A DNA stretch of 15,560 nt from an uncultured Phascolarctobacterium sp. (GCA_900757795.1 CAAEPE010000046.1:1-15560); one strand, 5' to 3'. Counted from the stretch's first letter, positions 4,893 through 11,246 are shown. Made by a program: numbers and translations. Notes: generated by a model not told the origin, from the sequence alone.

Positions 4893-6017
4893 TTATTTTA
4901 TTGCCCCCATGCTGCCCCCAGCGGAAAAGAATATCTTGTCTACTTGTTCCGGGATTTGTTCGTCATAGCCAGGGATAGCGTGACCGTAGATGTTGACTGT
5001 ATAGCTGGTCTTGGCGTGTCCTAGTCGTTTGGATACCTCTAGCAGCGGGACGCCTGCCGCCAACAGCTGCGTAGCATGCGTGTGCCGCAGGCAATGGAAA
5101 TTGCGGTAGTTCAGCCCAGCCTCCTTTAGTATTCCTATCCACATTCTGCGGATATTGCAGGGACGGTATGGCGTGTTGTTGGCTGTATGGAACACATAGC
5201 CATTTATTTGCATAACCTTGCCGGATTGATACGAAGCTTTGAGCTTTGCGGCCAAATCCTCGGAAATGGTTATTTTACGAATGCCGGTAGAGGTTTTGGG
5301 CGGCATATCTATCAGCCTGCTGTTTACCTCGACAACGCAGTTTTCTACCTTTATATAGTTATTTCCCACGCTGCCAATACGCAAGCCTAAAATCTCTCCC
5401 AAACGCATACCAGTGGAAATTGCCAGCAAAAAAAATAGCTGATATTTTTTCCAGTATTTGCTGACCTTGAACGCTTCTGTTATTTTCTGAATCTCCTCTA
5501 CGGTAAAAATTTGAATATCCAGCGTATCATCCTTTGGCCGCTTTACGTTTAGCATGGGGTTCCTCCTTATCATACCTAACGCCCACGCCTTTGTTACCGC
5601 TCTGTTTAACATGGCGTGGATTTTTACTTTCGTACTGCCGGATAGCGGCGGCAGCTCATTGTAAAATTTTTGAATGCCGTGCGCCGTGAGCTGCTGCAAC
5701 GGAATATCAGCCAGGGGGTCTAAATGATGCAGCGTGTTTTTGTACGTTGCCGCCGTCTTTGGCCTGATGTTCGGCAAGCAGTACGTTTTTAGATACTCTA
5801 CCAACCATTCGCCTAACGTAATATTAGACGGTGCCGTATAGGTCTGTTGGTAGATTTCAGACCGCATCACCGTTAGCCATTCGTTAGCGTCTGCCTTTGT
5901 TTTAAAGCGCTTCTTTATCCGCTTGCCAGTAGGGTCTACAAATGCCGCTTCCCATCGTTTACGGACATCATCATAATAAACGCTGCCTTCACCGTTGCCG
6001 CGCCTTGCTTTTCCCAC
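4893..6017 (-). CDS. int: Phage integrase (tyrosine recombinase)
   Basis: 374 aa from a GTG (6017-6015) preceded on the minus strand by AAAGGAGC with 9-base spacing. It has the usual three parts: AP2-like arm-binding domain at ~8-55 (GSVYYDDVRKRWEAAFVDP), SAM-like core-binding domain at ~65-160, and catalytic domain at ~170-360. The catalytic residues are complete: R205 (TGMRLGEIL), K241 (PPKTSTG), H308 and R311 (FHCLRHTHAT), H334 (LGHAK), Y344 (NIYGHA). It joins phage attP to a bacterial tRNA-Gly attB. The gene ends next to the tRNA-derived core and its last codons contain two putative arm sites, so gene and site form one integration unit. Excision would need a partner; the HTH protein at 10066 is a candidate. 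Transcription follows the lysogeny operon, with a hairpin in between. Confidence 0.95.
   Translation of the reverse strand: MGKARRGNGEGSVYYDDVRKRWEAAFVDPTGKRIKKRFKTKADANEWLTVMRSEIYQQTYTAPSNITLGEWLVEYLKTYCLPNIRPKTAATYKNTLHHLDPLADIPLQQLTAHGIQKFYNELPPLSGSTKVKIHAMLNRAVTKAWALGMIRRNPMLNVKRPKDDTLDIQIFTVEEIQKITEAFKVSKYWKKYQLFFLLAISTGMRLGEILGLRIGSVGNNYIKVENCVVEVNSRLIDMPPKTSTGIRKITISEDLAAKLKASYQSGKVMQINGYVFHTANNTPYRPCNIRRMWIGILKEAGLNYRNFHCLRHTHATQLLAAGVPLLEVSKRLGHAKTSYTVNIYGHAIPGYDEQIPEQVDKIFFSAGGSMGAIK
4902..4920 (+). repeat. Right-side attP arm repeats (TGCCCCCA x2)
   Basis: TGCCCCCA occurs at 4902-4909 and 4913-4920, again 11 bases apart and in the same orientation as the left-side pair. Both copies lie inside the last codons of the integrase gene (encoding GGSMGA). 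The two pairs are centred on about 4791, which is the anticodon loop of the core. Confidence 0.7.
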
Positions 6018-6070
6018 AAAAATCAGCTCCTTTCTTAAAACTGGAGTTTGCTAGATTGGCTGAAAATATT

Positions 6071-6096
6071 GCCGCCCATGATAGGGCGGCTTTTTT
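6071..6096. terminator. Hairpin between the lysogeny operon and the integrase
   Basis: GCCGCCC (6071-6077) pairs with GGGCGGC (6084-6090), loop of 6 bases. Six T follow on the plus strand (6091-6096), but on the minus strand, the direction of both flanking genes, only AATATTTTC follows. It may act as a partial terminator that limits read-through from the repressor operon into int, or terminate antisense RNA. The T-run overlaps the stop codon of the PH-domain gene. Confidence 0.6.
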
Positions 6097-6472
6097 ATTT
6101 TATGTGATTTACTAAGATAGATGCTATTTCTCTTACGTCTGTGCCTTTAAAAAATTCAATCTCAACTTGTCCGATACCGGAAGCCCATATTTTGCATTCT
6201 GCGTCTAAATCAAAACTACCAGCCGTTTCAACAGAAAAAGCAGTACATTTTGAATAGGGCATTATGAGCCATTCCTTTTTAGAGCCAGTAAAGCCTTGTA
6301 CGTCTATTAAAATTATTTTGTTTGTAGTAAAAACAGCTATGTCGCGTGTAGCTTTGTACTCTAAATAAACTTGCTCATCTTCTGCCAAAAGATAGTTATA
6401 CATGTCGGCATTCTCACCGATGTTTACTTTCTGCAAATAGGTTAATTTTTTAGCAACATTTTTGTCTGACAT
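6095..6472 (-). CDS. Bacterial PH-domain protein (bPH_1-like)
   Basis: 125 aa, ATG at 6472 with AAGGACGG upstream on the minus strand. The whole protein fits the bacterial pleckstrin-homology family PF08000 as I know it: a TRDIAVFTTNKIILIDVQG strand pair, then KKEWLIMPYSKCTAFSVE, GSFDLDAECKIWASG and a final EIEFFKG...I.SIL helix. Such domains form small beta-sandwich oligomers, often of unknown function; no enzymatic site is expected. It is the last gene of the minus-strand operon after the repressor and the DUF4041 protein, so it is probably expressed in the lysogen. The local sequence is AT-rich compared with the structural and early genes, as is common for morons. A role in immunity to other phages or in the cell envelope is possible but unproven. 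Confidence 0.85.
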   Translation of the reverse strand: MSDKNVAKKLTYLQKVNIGENADMYNYLLAEDEQVYLEYKATRDIAVFTTNKIILIDVQGFTGSKKEWLIMPYSKCTAFSVETAGSFDLDAECKIWASGIGQVEIEFFKGTDVREIASILVNHIK

Positions 6473-6491
6473 TTTTTACACCGTCCTTATT

Positions 6492-8030
6492 TTATTCATT
6501 TTCACTGATTGTTAAAGATTGTTTGTATTGTTCAGCTAACATTGTACGATTAAATTCAGCTGTTGGGTCAATTTCGTTGACAAGGGTTTCAAGCTCATCA
6601 ATATTAGAATAGAAAAATTCTTTTCTTAAATTGATTTTGTTGACACGTTGCTTTTCCAATCTTTTATGCAAAGCACCTTCGAGGGAAACAGCATCCTCGG
6701 AAAAGATAAAACTATGGACATCGAATTTAAACGGTACACTGGCATCGCCTAATTCATCAACCCTGTCTTGTGGATTGATGCGCCTTGTCATACCGATTTT
6801 GAACATCTTATCACCGAATGAGCCGAGGTTACTTATTATGTATACATAGCCAGCTTTACCATTTTGAAGATTGATGATTTCTTCTTTTTGGTCATTCACT
6901 TTTGCTAACTGCGCTTCAAGCTCTGCAAGACGTTTCTTCAGTAATTGAGTTTGCTCATCATCAACAGAAGATTGGATTTGAGTGCTAATGTTTTCGATTT
7001 CCGTTTTATATTTGCCTTCTTCTTTGATTATTTGTTGCTTTTGAGCTTCTAATATTTTACGTTCTTCTGCCTCTTGACGCATTTGCTCTTTTAACCGAGC
7101 TTGTTCTTCTTTTGCTTTTTCGCGTTTTACATAATATTCATACTCGATTTTTACAGCTTCAATATATAAGCCTTTGATTTCTCCAATGAACGCCAATAAA
7201 GTGGGCGAAATGGTTTGGTTCCCTTCCGTTGCAATATTTACATATTTTTCAAACATGTTATTGAGCGACTGAATGGCAGATGCCAATTTATCGTATTTCA
7301 AATTATAAAGAATATTTTGTAGCTCTGCGCTTAAAGCTAAAACCATCAATTTATAAATAGCGGCATATGTTTTTAAAGTGTATTTTGCAACATATTTTTC
7401 AGTAATATCTTTAATCAGTTTCTGATTTCTATTAAATTCTTTCCTTAAATCAGGATAATCTAAGGCATTGACTTTTAAAGTAATAGTTGGTTCAATTTGG
7501 TCTATATCAGATATTATTTTTGCTAACGCTGTTACATTTTCTTTAGGTATAGCGTTATAGAAATAGGTTTCAATGACCTCTTGAGAGTTTTTACAAAGTT
7601 TTTTAGCGTCTGCGAGTTTTTTCTTTTGATTTTCATAACTAGCAGCCAATTTTTCAATTTGCTCTTGTACATTTTGCAATTCATTATATTTTTGCTCATA
7701 AACAGCAAGCTCGGAATTTAATTGATTTTTACGGTTTTGAGCTTCTAAAACAATTTCGTTGGCTGTTGCTTGAGCGTCTGTTATTATCTGATTTGCCGAT
7801 ATTTGCGCATTGGCTTTAAGGTCATTACAATATTTCAATGCTTCTGCTCTTTGTGCTTGCAAGCTATTATTAGCTTTTTCTTGAGCATCTTTTTCGATAT
7901 TGTCAATATATTCGTTAGTTTTCTTGCGATACATAACCAAAAGAATTATACCTAGTACCGCAAAAAATCCATTAACAGGAGCCGCCAAAAACATTACTGC
8001 GCTTAATAACATATAGTGATTTCTATTCAT
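6492..8030 (-). CDS. Membrane-anchored DUF4041 / GIY-YIG (T5orf172, MUG113-like) protein
   Basis: 512 aa, ATG at 8030 behind GGAAGGA, 18 bases after the repressor stop. Residues ~7-34 form a membrane segment (LLSAVMFLAAP...FFAVLGIILLVMY). Residues ~40-150 are a long coiled coil, ~150-300 match DUF4041 (FYNAIPKENVTALAKIISDI; LNNMFEKYVN), and ~300-390 are a second coiled coil rich in E, K and Q. Residues ~394-475 are a GIY-YIG-type nuclease domain: YVYIISN, FKIGMTRR, R423 (QDRVDELG), H455 (EGALHKRL) and E471 (KEFF). The key residues appear intact, so DNA cleavage or nicking is plausible. DUF4041/T5orf172 proteins are frequent in prophages; their function is not settled to my knowledge. Cotranscription with the repressor suggests expression in the lysogen and possibly superinfection exclusion at the membrane. 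Confidence 0.85.
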   Translation of the reverse strand: MNRNHYMLLSAVMFLAAPVNGFFAVLGIILLVMYRKKTNEYIDNIEKDAQEKANNSLQAQRAEALKYCNDLKANAQISANQIITDAQATANEIVLEAQNRKNQLNSELAVYEQKYNELQNVQEQIEKLAASYENQKKKLADAKKLCKNSQEVIETYFYNAIPKENVTALAKIISDIDQIEPTITLKVNALDYPDLRKEFNRNQKLIKDITEKYVAKYTLKTYAAIYKLMVLALSAELQNILYNLKYDKLASAIQSLNNMFEKYVNIATEGNQTISPTLLAFIGEIKGLYIEAVKIEYEYYVKREKAKEEQARLKEQMRQEAEERKILEAQKQQIIKEEGKYKTEIENISTQIQSSVDDEQTQLLKKRLAELEAQLAKVNDQKEEIINLQNGKAGYVYIISNLGSFGDKMFKIGMTRRINPQDRVDELGDASVPFKFDVHSFIFSEDAVSLEGALHKRLEKQRVNKINLRKEFFYSNIDELETLVNEIDPTAEFNRTMLAEQYKQSLTISENE

Positions 8031-8048
8031 GAATATATCAGTCCTTCC

Positions 8049-8855
8049 CTAAAATTTACCTCTTAACTCAACAACTTTCCCTATAATTCTTACTGGCAAA
8101 TTTTCTACTTCGTCAATGGGATAGAAATGCGGTTGATATTCAGCCACGTTCCACCCGACCAACGTAAGCCCGAATTGCGAGAAATGTACTTCTTTAATAG
8201 TCGCTTCATTCCCATTTACAAGAACGATAGCGACTTCTTTGTTTTCTACCGTATCTTGCTTACGAACGATAACAACATCTCCCTCTTTTATACGGGGAGC
8301 CATACTATCGCCTTTTATTTTCAGGGCGAAGTATTCACCGTTCCGAGCCATTTCTTCTGGTATTTCTTCATAGTCTAAAATTTCTGTAATGGCTTCAATG
8401 GGAATACCTGCAATAACACGCCCTAGCACTGGAATTTTTACACCTTTAGATGCCGGATTGTTACTTTCTCCGAATAATTCGGCTATTGAAATATTTAATA
8501 GCTTAGCTATTTCTATTTTTGTTGTAGCATCAATTCCACGGTTTCCGGCTTCATATTGCGAAAGTGTACTGTTGCTTATGTTTAACTTTTTGGCAAATTC
8601 AAGCTGATTATATCCGGCACGCTCTCGGAAAAACTTCAGCCTTTTGCCTATTGTTCTTCTTTCTTCTTTCCCGATTAGCTCGTCGATGCTAATACAAAAA
8701 TAATCACTGATTTTTTCGAGCATATACGGGTCAGGCGTGGCTTTATCGGTTTCCCATTTAGCTATAGCTTGTTGCGATACCCCTAAAAAATCTGCTAAAT
8801 CTTTTTGAGTTACGCCTCTAGCATTCCGATATTTTTTTAATTGCATAGATAACAT
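8049..8855 (-). CDS. Lysogeny repressor: two XRE helix-turn-helix domains plus S24 peptidase
   Basis: 268 aa, ATG at 8855 with AAGGCGGTG at 8869-8861 (minus strand). Residues ~4-60 form a first HTH (VTQKDLADFLGVSQQAIAKW) and ~66-127 a second one (NQLEFAKKLNISNSTLSQYE). The C-terminal LexA/S24 domain has a likely self-cleavage site A149-G150 (GRVIAG), the nucleophile S184 (KGDSMAP) and the general base K221 (ATIKEV). It should hold the lytic promoter shut and cleave itself when RecA is activated by DNA damage. Most phage repressors of this type have a single HTH, so the tandem arrangement is unusual. The gene faces away from the Cro-like gene across a 136-base switch region, and heads an operon with the DUF4041 and PH-domain genes. 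Confidence 0.93.
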   Translation of the reverse strand: MLSMQLKKYRNARGVTQKDLADFLGVSQQAIAKWETDKATPDPYMLEKISDYFCISIDELIGKEERRTIGKRLKFFRERAGYNQLEFAKKLNISNSTLSQYEAGNRGIDATTKIEIAKLLNISIAELFGESNNPASKGVKIPVLGRVIAGIPIEAITEILDYEEIPEEMARNGEYFALKIKGDSMAPRIKEGDVVIVRKQDTVENKEVAIVLVNGNEATIKEVHFSQFGLTLVGWNVAEYQPHFYPIDEVENLPVRIIGKVVELRGKF

Positions 8856-8877
8856 GTCAACACCGCCTTACATAACT

Positions 8878-8907
8878 ATAATACAACTTTCGGTAGTATA
8901 AAGGCAA
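8878..8907 (-). promoter_or_regulatory. Promoter of the repressor operon
   Basis: On the minus strand TTGCCT (plus 8907-8902) and TATTAT (plus 8883-8878) are spaced by 18 bases and lie just upstream of the repressor's ribosome binding site. The first operator copy fills the spacer, so the repressor or Cro can act here. Confidence 0.65.
8883..8900 (+). promoter_or_regulatory. Operator copy 1 (repressor promoter)
   Basis: ACAACTTTCGGTAGTATA is 16/18 identical to operator copy 2. With two preceding bases it has an imperfect dyad, ATACAAC / GTAGTAT, as expected for a dimeric HTH repressor. Confidence 0.7.
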
Positions 8908-8930
8908 AAGAAAAAAAGTTGTTAAAATTA

Positions 8931-8959
8931 TTGACTAACAACTTTTTGTAGTATATAAT
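8931..8959 (+). promoter_or_regulatory. Early (cro-side) promoter
   Basis: TTGACT (8931-8936) and TATAAT (8954-8959) are exactly 17 bases apart: a strong constitutive promoter for the early operon. The operator copy at 8938-8955 covers the spacer and the start of the -10, so bound repressor would block it. Confidence 0.9.
8938..8955 (+). promoter_or_regulatory. Operator copy 2 (early promoter)
   Basis: ACAACTTTTTGTAGTATA is a direct repeat of copy 1, 55 bases away. An inverted GTTGTTA (8918-8924) lies between them and another GTTGTTA (8972-8978 region) lies near the Cro ribosome binding site; these may be half-sites. Confidence 0.7.
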
Positions 8960-8991
8960 AACCACATAAGGTTGTTAGAGGAGGTGAGAGA

Positions 8992-9192
8992 ATGAGACCA
9001 GAGCTGATTGCATTTCGCGGAAATCGCTCACAAGAAGAAATTGCGCGACATTATAATGTGAGCCAGCAGGCATGGAGCAAATATGAACGCGGTATTGCAA
9101 CTCCGACCCCTGCGCTCATGTTGCAATTAGAGAAGGATAGTAAAATAAAAATGGAGGTTCTTTTTTTTGATGTTTTTAACTACAAAAAGTAG
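8992..9192 (+). CDS. Cro-like XRE-family regulator
   Basis: 66 aa, ATG at 8992 behind GAGGAGGTGAGAG. The protein is a single HTH_3/XRE domain (SQEEIARHYNVSQQAWSKYE as helix 2-turn-recognition helix) with a short tail. It is the first gene of the early operon and diverges from the repressor, the place and size of a Cro protein. Competition with the repressor for the two operators is the expected mode of action. The Cro label is by position; the domain itself is clear. Confidence 0.88.
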   Translation: MRPELIAFRGNRSQEEIARHYNVSQQAWSKYERGIATPTPALMLQLEKDSKIKMEVLFFDVFNYKK

Positions 9193-9215
9193 TTGGGAGG
9201 CAATGGAGGAGAAAA

Positions 9216-9407
9216 ATGGAAAAATTTACGGACTTAGAAAACAAAATTATTGATTTAGTCAGCAAAGAAGTTTACGAATCACAGAAAAAAGTAACCGTAT
9301 CTAGCATTGTTCTAACCTTAAAGAACTTAAGCAACAAGCTTAAGAGTACAACGCTATGGCAAGATGAGAACCGCTTCAAGGAGGGTTATTCAATGAATTT
9401 TTTTTGA
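9216..9407 (+). CDS. Small protein of unknown function (ends at a T8 tract)
   Basis: 63 aa, ATG at 9216 preceded by GGAGGAG. The sequence is mostly helical and charged (FTDLENKIIDLVSKEVYESQ; SSIVLTLKNLSNKLKS), with no family I recognise. Its last four residues, MNFF, coincide in the same frame with a second well-placed start codon at 9393 that has its own AAGGAGG. Translation stops at TGA 9405-9407 directly after eight T. If the T-tract were one base shorter the frame would run on to 9597. The true C-terminus is therefore uncertain. Confidence 0.6.
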   Translation: MEKFTDLENKIIDLVSKEVYESQKKVTVSSIVLTLKNLSNKLKSTTLWQDENRFKEGYSMNFF

Positions 9408-9597
9408 AAAAATTTTCTCAAAAAATCAATGTAAAGTAAAAATATTTTGTAATTCCAATGATGCAAGCGATATTTTGCTAATCGCGCAAATGGGCAAAAA
9501 AATTGAAGATATGGGCTGTAAATGCCAAATCGTTATTGAGCCAACGGAAGCAACAATTAAACCTGCTGACGTTTCAGACTTGGAGCAGCAAAGCTAA
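9393..9597 (+). pseudogene. Small early gene interrupted at a T8 homopolymer
   Basis: AAGGAGG (9378-9384) stands 8 bases before an ATG at 9393, but the frame reads MNFF and stops. Skipping one T of the run 9398-9405 opens a frame of 63 codons from GAA at 9406 to the TAA at 9595-9597. That frame is protein-like: it includes KVKIFCNSNDASDILLIAQM, KKIEDMGCKCQIVIEPTE and a DVSDLEQQS end. The likely original product is 67 aa. It is interrupted either by a real one-base insertion, by homopolymer-length variation, by a sequencing error, or it is decoded by a +1 slip at UUU UGA. The product is not recognised. Confidence 0.55.
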
Positions 9598-9637
9598 TTA
9601 TCTACCACCAATTATACAACAAAAGGAGGTTGGGAAC

Positions 9638-10072
9638 GTGCAGAAAGAGAGCATGAACCCTTACTACAATGCCCGTAATTATGCAGGCATGACACGGCCT
9701 AGAGCGGCTATGCTGTTATTAGTGTTGGAACGCAGCCTTGCAGAGTATGAGCTGGACGGGCGACCAGTACCGGACTGGTTGGTACTGAAAATGGCGGAGT
9801 TGTACCGCACGCCGTGGCTACGAGTGCAGCACCTGCAAAGGAACGCTGTATTCTGCGACATCTTCGGCCTTGTGCCGCAGATGCAGGATAGGAGCCTAAA
9901 CGTCCTGAGGGTGCAGAAAGAGATAACCGACGTTGCGCGGTTACTGCCGGAGATTGTAGACCACGCGCTGGAACGAGTGAAATTCAGTGGGAGGCTGCTG
10001 AAGGAATGCCGCGAGGGTGCGCAGGCATTGTTAGTGCTGATAGGCAGCGAAAAGGAGGTAGGGAAATGCTGA
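9638..10072 (+). CDS. Early phage protein of unknown function
   Basis: 144 aa from a GTG at 9638, chosen because AAAGGAGGT (9622-9630) precedes it with proper spacing; the frame extends upstream to 9503, but that part overlaps the interrupted gene. An ATG at 9653 is the alternative start. The protein is mainly helical (PRAAMLLLVLERSLAEYELD; WLVLKMAELYRTPW; EITDVARLLPEIVDHALERV), soluble and without a motif I can name. Its stop overlaps the start of the next gene (ATGCTGA), so the two are translationally coupled. Confidence 0.8.
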   Translation: MQKESMNPYYNARNYAGMTRPRAAMLLLVLERSLAEYELDGRPVPDWLVLKMAELYRTPWLRVQHLQRNAVFCDIFGLVPQMQDRSLNVLRVQKEITDVARLLPEIVDHALERVKFSGRLLKECREGAQALLVLIGSEKEVGKC

Positions 10073-10335
10073 TGAGCATTAAGCAGTTTGCAGCGTACAG
10101 CGGCGAGCATTATTTGACGGTAAGAAAACGCTGCATGAGTGGCGAACTGCCAGCAATAAAAATCGGCTGCCATTTTCGTATTGACGTTGCAAAGGTCAGC
10201 GAAATGACGGACGAGCAGACGCAAGAACGCCGCCAGCAAGCTCAGGTTGCGGCTGTGTTGAACAAACGCAGGACGGCAAGGGTAATGCCTAAACGTAAAA
10301 AATCAGCGTTTTTGGAAGCGCTGGCGGCTTTATAG
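10066..10335 (+). CDS. Excisionase/MerR-like winged-helix DNA-binding protein
   Basis: 89 aa, ATG at 10066 behind AAAGGAGGTAGGGAA; the frame upstream of it lies in the previous gene. Residues ~4-50 have the pattern of excisionase-type wHTH proteins: SIKQFAAYSGEHYLTVRKRC, then GELPAIKIGCHFRID (recognition helix followed by the wing and a final strand). The C-terminal tail is very basic (KRRTARVMPKRKKSAF). It could be the directionality factor for the integrase at 4893, although it is encoded about 4 kb away in the early operon, or a regulator of that operon. Confidence 0.75.
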   Translation: MLMSIKQFAAYSGEHYLTVRKRCMSGELPAIKIGCHFRIDVAKVSEMTDEQTQERRQQAQVAAVLNKRRTARVMPKRKKSAFLEALAAL

Positions 10336-10349
10336 GAGGGAGAAAAGAT

Positions 10350-10646
10350 ATGTTTAAGAAAACGGCTAAAGCATTTTTGACAATCGCCGCGCTGCTGGCG
10401 GCTATGATTTGGCTGACTGGTGGTAAAGGCGTGCAGTACGCCATAGAACAACGAACCCACACTGTAAGCGCAGGCCAGACAGTGTGGGGTATAGCTACAA
10501 AGTATTTTCCTAGACAAAATAAATATCGCGATATTCGATATTTGGTTGATGATATCGGCAAGGCAAATCACTTGCCGGAGCGCAGTTGGAATATTAGGCC
10601 GGGCGATGTTCTGATTATTCCGCTGGCGAAGGAGGTAAGAAAATGA
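10350..10646 (+). CDS. Membrane-anchored LysM protein
   Basis: 98 aa, ATG at 10350 with AGGAGGGAG upstream. Residues ~5-23 form a membrane segment (KAFLTIAALLAAMIWLTG). Residues ~36-93 are a LysM domain: it opens with RTHTVSAGQTVWGIATKYF and closes with WNIRPGDVLIIPLA, the two conserved ends of this fold, with an inserted RDIRYLVDDIGKANHLP helix. LysM binds N-acetylglucosamine in peptidoglycan, so the protein should sit in the inner membrane with the domain in the periplasm. An early-operon gene of this sort is unexpected for lysis; it might modify the wall, affect division or hinder superinfection. It overlaps the following small gene by ATGA. Confidence 0.88.
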   Translation: MFKKTAKAFLTIAALLAAMIWLTGGKGVQYAIEQRTHTVSAGQTVWGIATKYFPRQNKYRDIRYLVDDIGKANHLPERSWNIRPGDVLIIPLAKEVRK

Positions 10647-10801
10647 GAAAGGGCTTCAGACAGGTTAAAACGAGGTGGAGAAAAGAGCAGCGCAAGGAAG
10701 AAAAGCACCTCGGAATATATCTCCATGTTTTTGGAATGCCTTGCGGTGCAAATCCCAAAAAGCGCGCCTACACTTATCAAAGAGGGGGGAAGCCATGGTA
10801 A
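10643..10801 (+). CDS. Small very basic protein of unknown function
   Basis: 52 aa, ATG at 10643 overlapping the previous stop (ATGA) with GAAGGAGGT just upstream. The N-terminal half is rich in K and R (KGFRQVKTRWRKEQRKEEKH), followed by LGIYLHVFGMPCG and a basic end. Its overlap, spacing and ribosome binding site support translation. No family recognised; a nucleic-acid-binding role would fit the charge. Confidence 0.65.
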   Translation: MRKGFRQVKTRWRKEQRKEEKHLGIYLHVFGMPCGANPKKRAYTYQRGGKPW

Positions 10802-10887
10802 AAATAAGAAAATCCGCACTGGCGGCAACCAGCACGGATTTAGAGGGAAAGTCTGAATTTGGAAGTCAAGACTTTCTCCTATTGTAG
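10795..10887 (+). CDS. Possible 30-aa peptide across a double hairpin
   Basis: An ATG at 10795, overlapping the previous stop and with AGAGGGGGG in front, opens a 30-codon frame (MVKIRKSALAATSTDLEGKS...) to TAG at 10887. Most of it overlaps two perfect or near-perfect hairpins, so it may be a leader peptide, or the codons may be incidental to an RNA structure. Confidence 0.3.
   Translation: MVKIRKSALAATSTDLEGKSEFGSQDFLLL
10810..10878 (+). promoter_or_regulatory. Two consecutive RNA hairpins in the early operon
   Basis: Hairpin 1: AAATCCG (10810-10816) / CGGATTT (10835-10841) and CTGG (10819-10822) / CCAG (10829-10832), with a symmetric CA/CA internal loop and apical loop CGGCAA. Hairpin 2: GGGAAAGTCT (10845-10854) / AGACTTTCTC (10869-10878), one G-T pair, loop of 14 bases. 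Neither is followed by a T-run, so they are not simple terminators. I recall similar CTGG/CCAG hairpins before early genes in Firmicutes phages, without a known function. Confidence 0.5.
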
Positions 10888-10910
10888 CATAAACAAAGGA
10901 GTGTACGCAA

Positions 10911-11246
10911 GTGAACGGGTTGATTTTTGGGCATCGGCTGTATGCCGACAACTATGGGTTGGACATCAGCAACAACCATTTAGCGCTGATATACGCCGTA
11001 ATCAGCACAGAAGAAATCCCCCCCGAAGATGCTATGGAGATTTTCGGGGTGCGACCAAAGCAAAAAGAATCTGAACCTAGTAAGAACGCTAGGTATAAAG
11101 CCGTAGGGCAGGCGGTTTATGTGTTGGACGCTATATGTGGCGTGCAGCGTAAGGACATAGCTAAATGCCTGCGCATTAGTGAAAATACAGTACGTGATAG
11201 CCTGCATTACATAGGCTATCACAAAGACAGGAGGTTTCGGGCATGA
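10911..11246 (+). CDS. Helix-turn-helix protein of unknown role
   Basis: 111 aa from a GTG at 10911 with AAAGGAGTG upstream. Residues ~1-60 are not recognised. Residues ~68-103 look like a sigma-4/LuxR-type HTH: VGQAVYVLDAICGVQRKDIA, then KCLRISENTVRDSLHYIG, where ISENTVRD would be the recognition helix. It may regulate the early or the late operon. It overlaps the next gene by ATGA, so the two are coupled. Confidence 0.7.
   Translation: MNGLIFGHRLYADNYGLDISNNHLALIYAVISTEEIPPEDAMEIFGVRPKQKESEPSKNARYKAVGQAVYVLDAICGVQRKDIAKCLRISENTVRDSLHYIGYHKDRRFRA

Noticed and set aside
9503..9637. Upstream part of the frame ending at 10072
   Set aside because: It has no ribosome binding site and overlaps the interrupted gene; GTG at 9638 with AAAGGAGGT is the better start.
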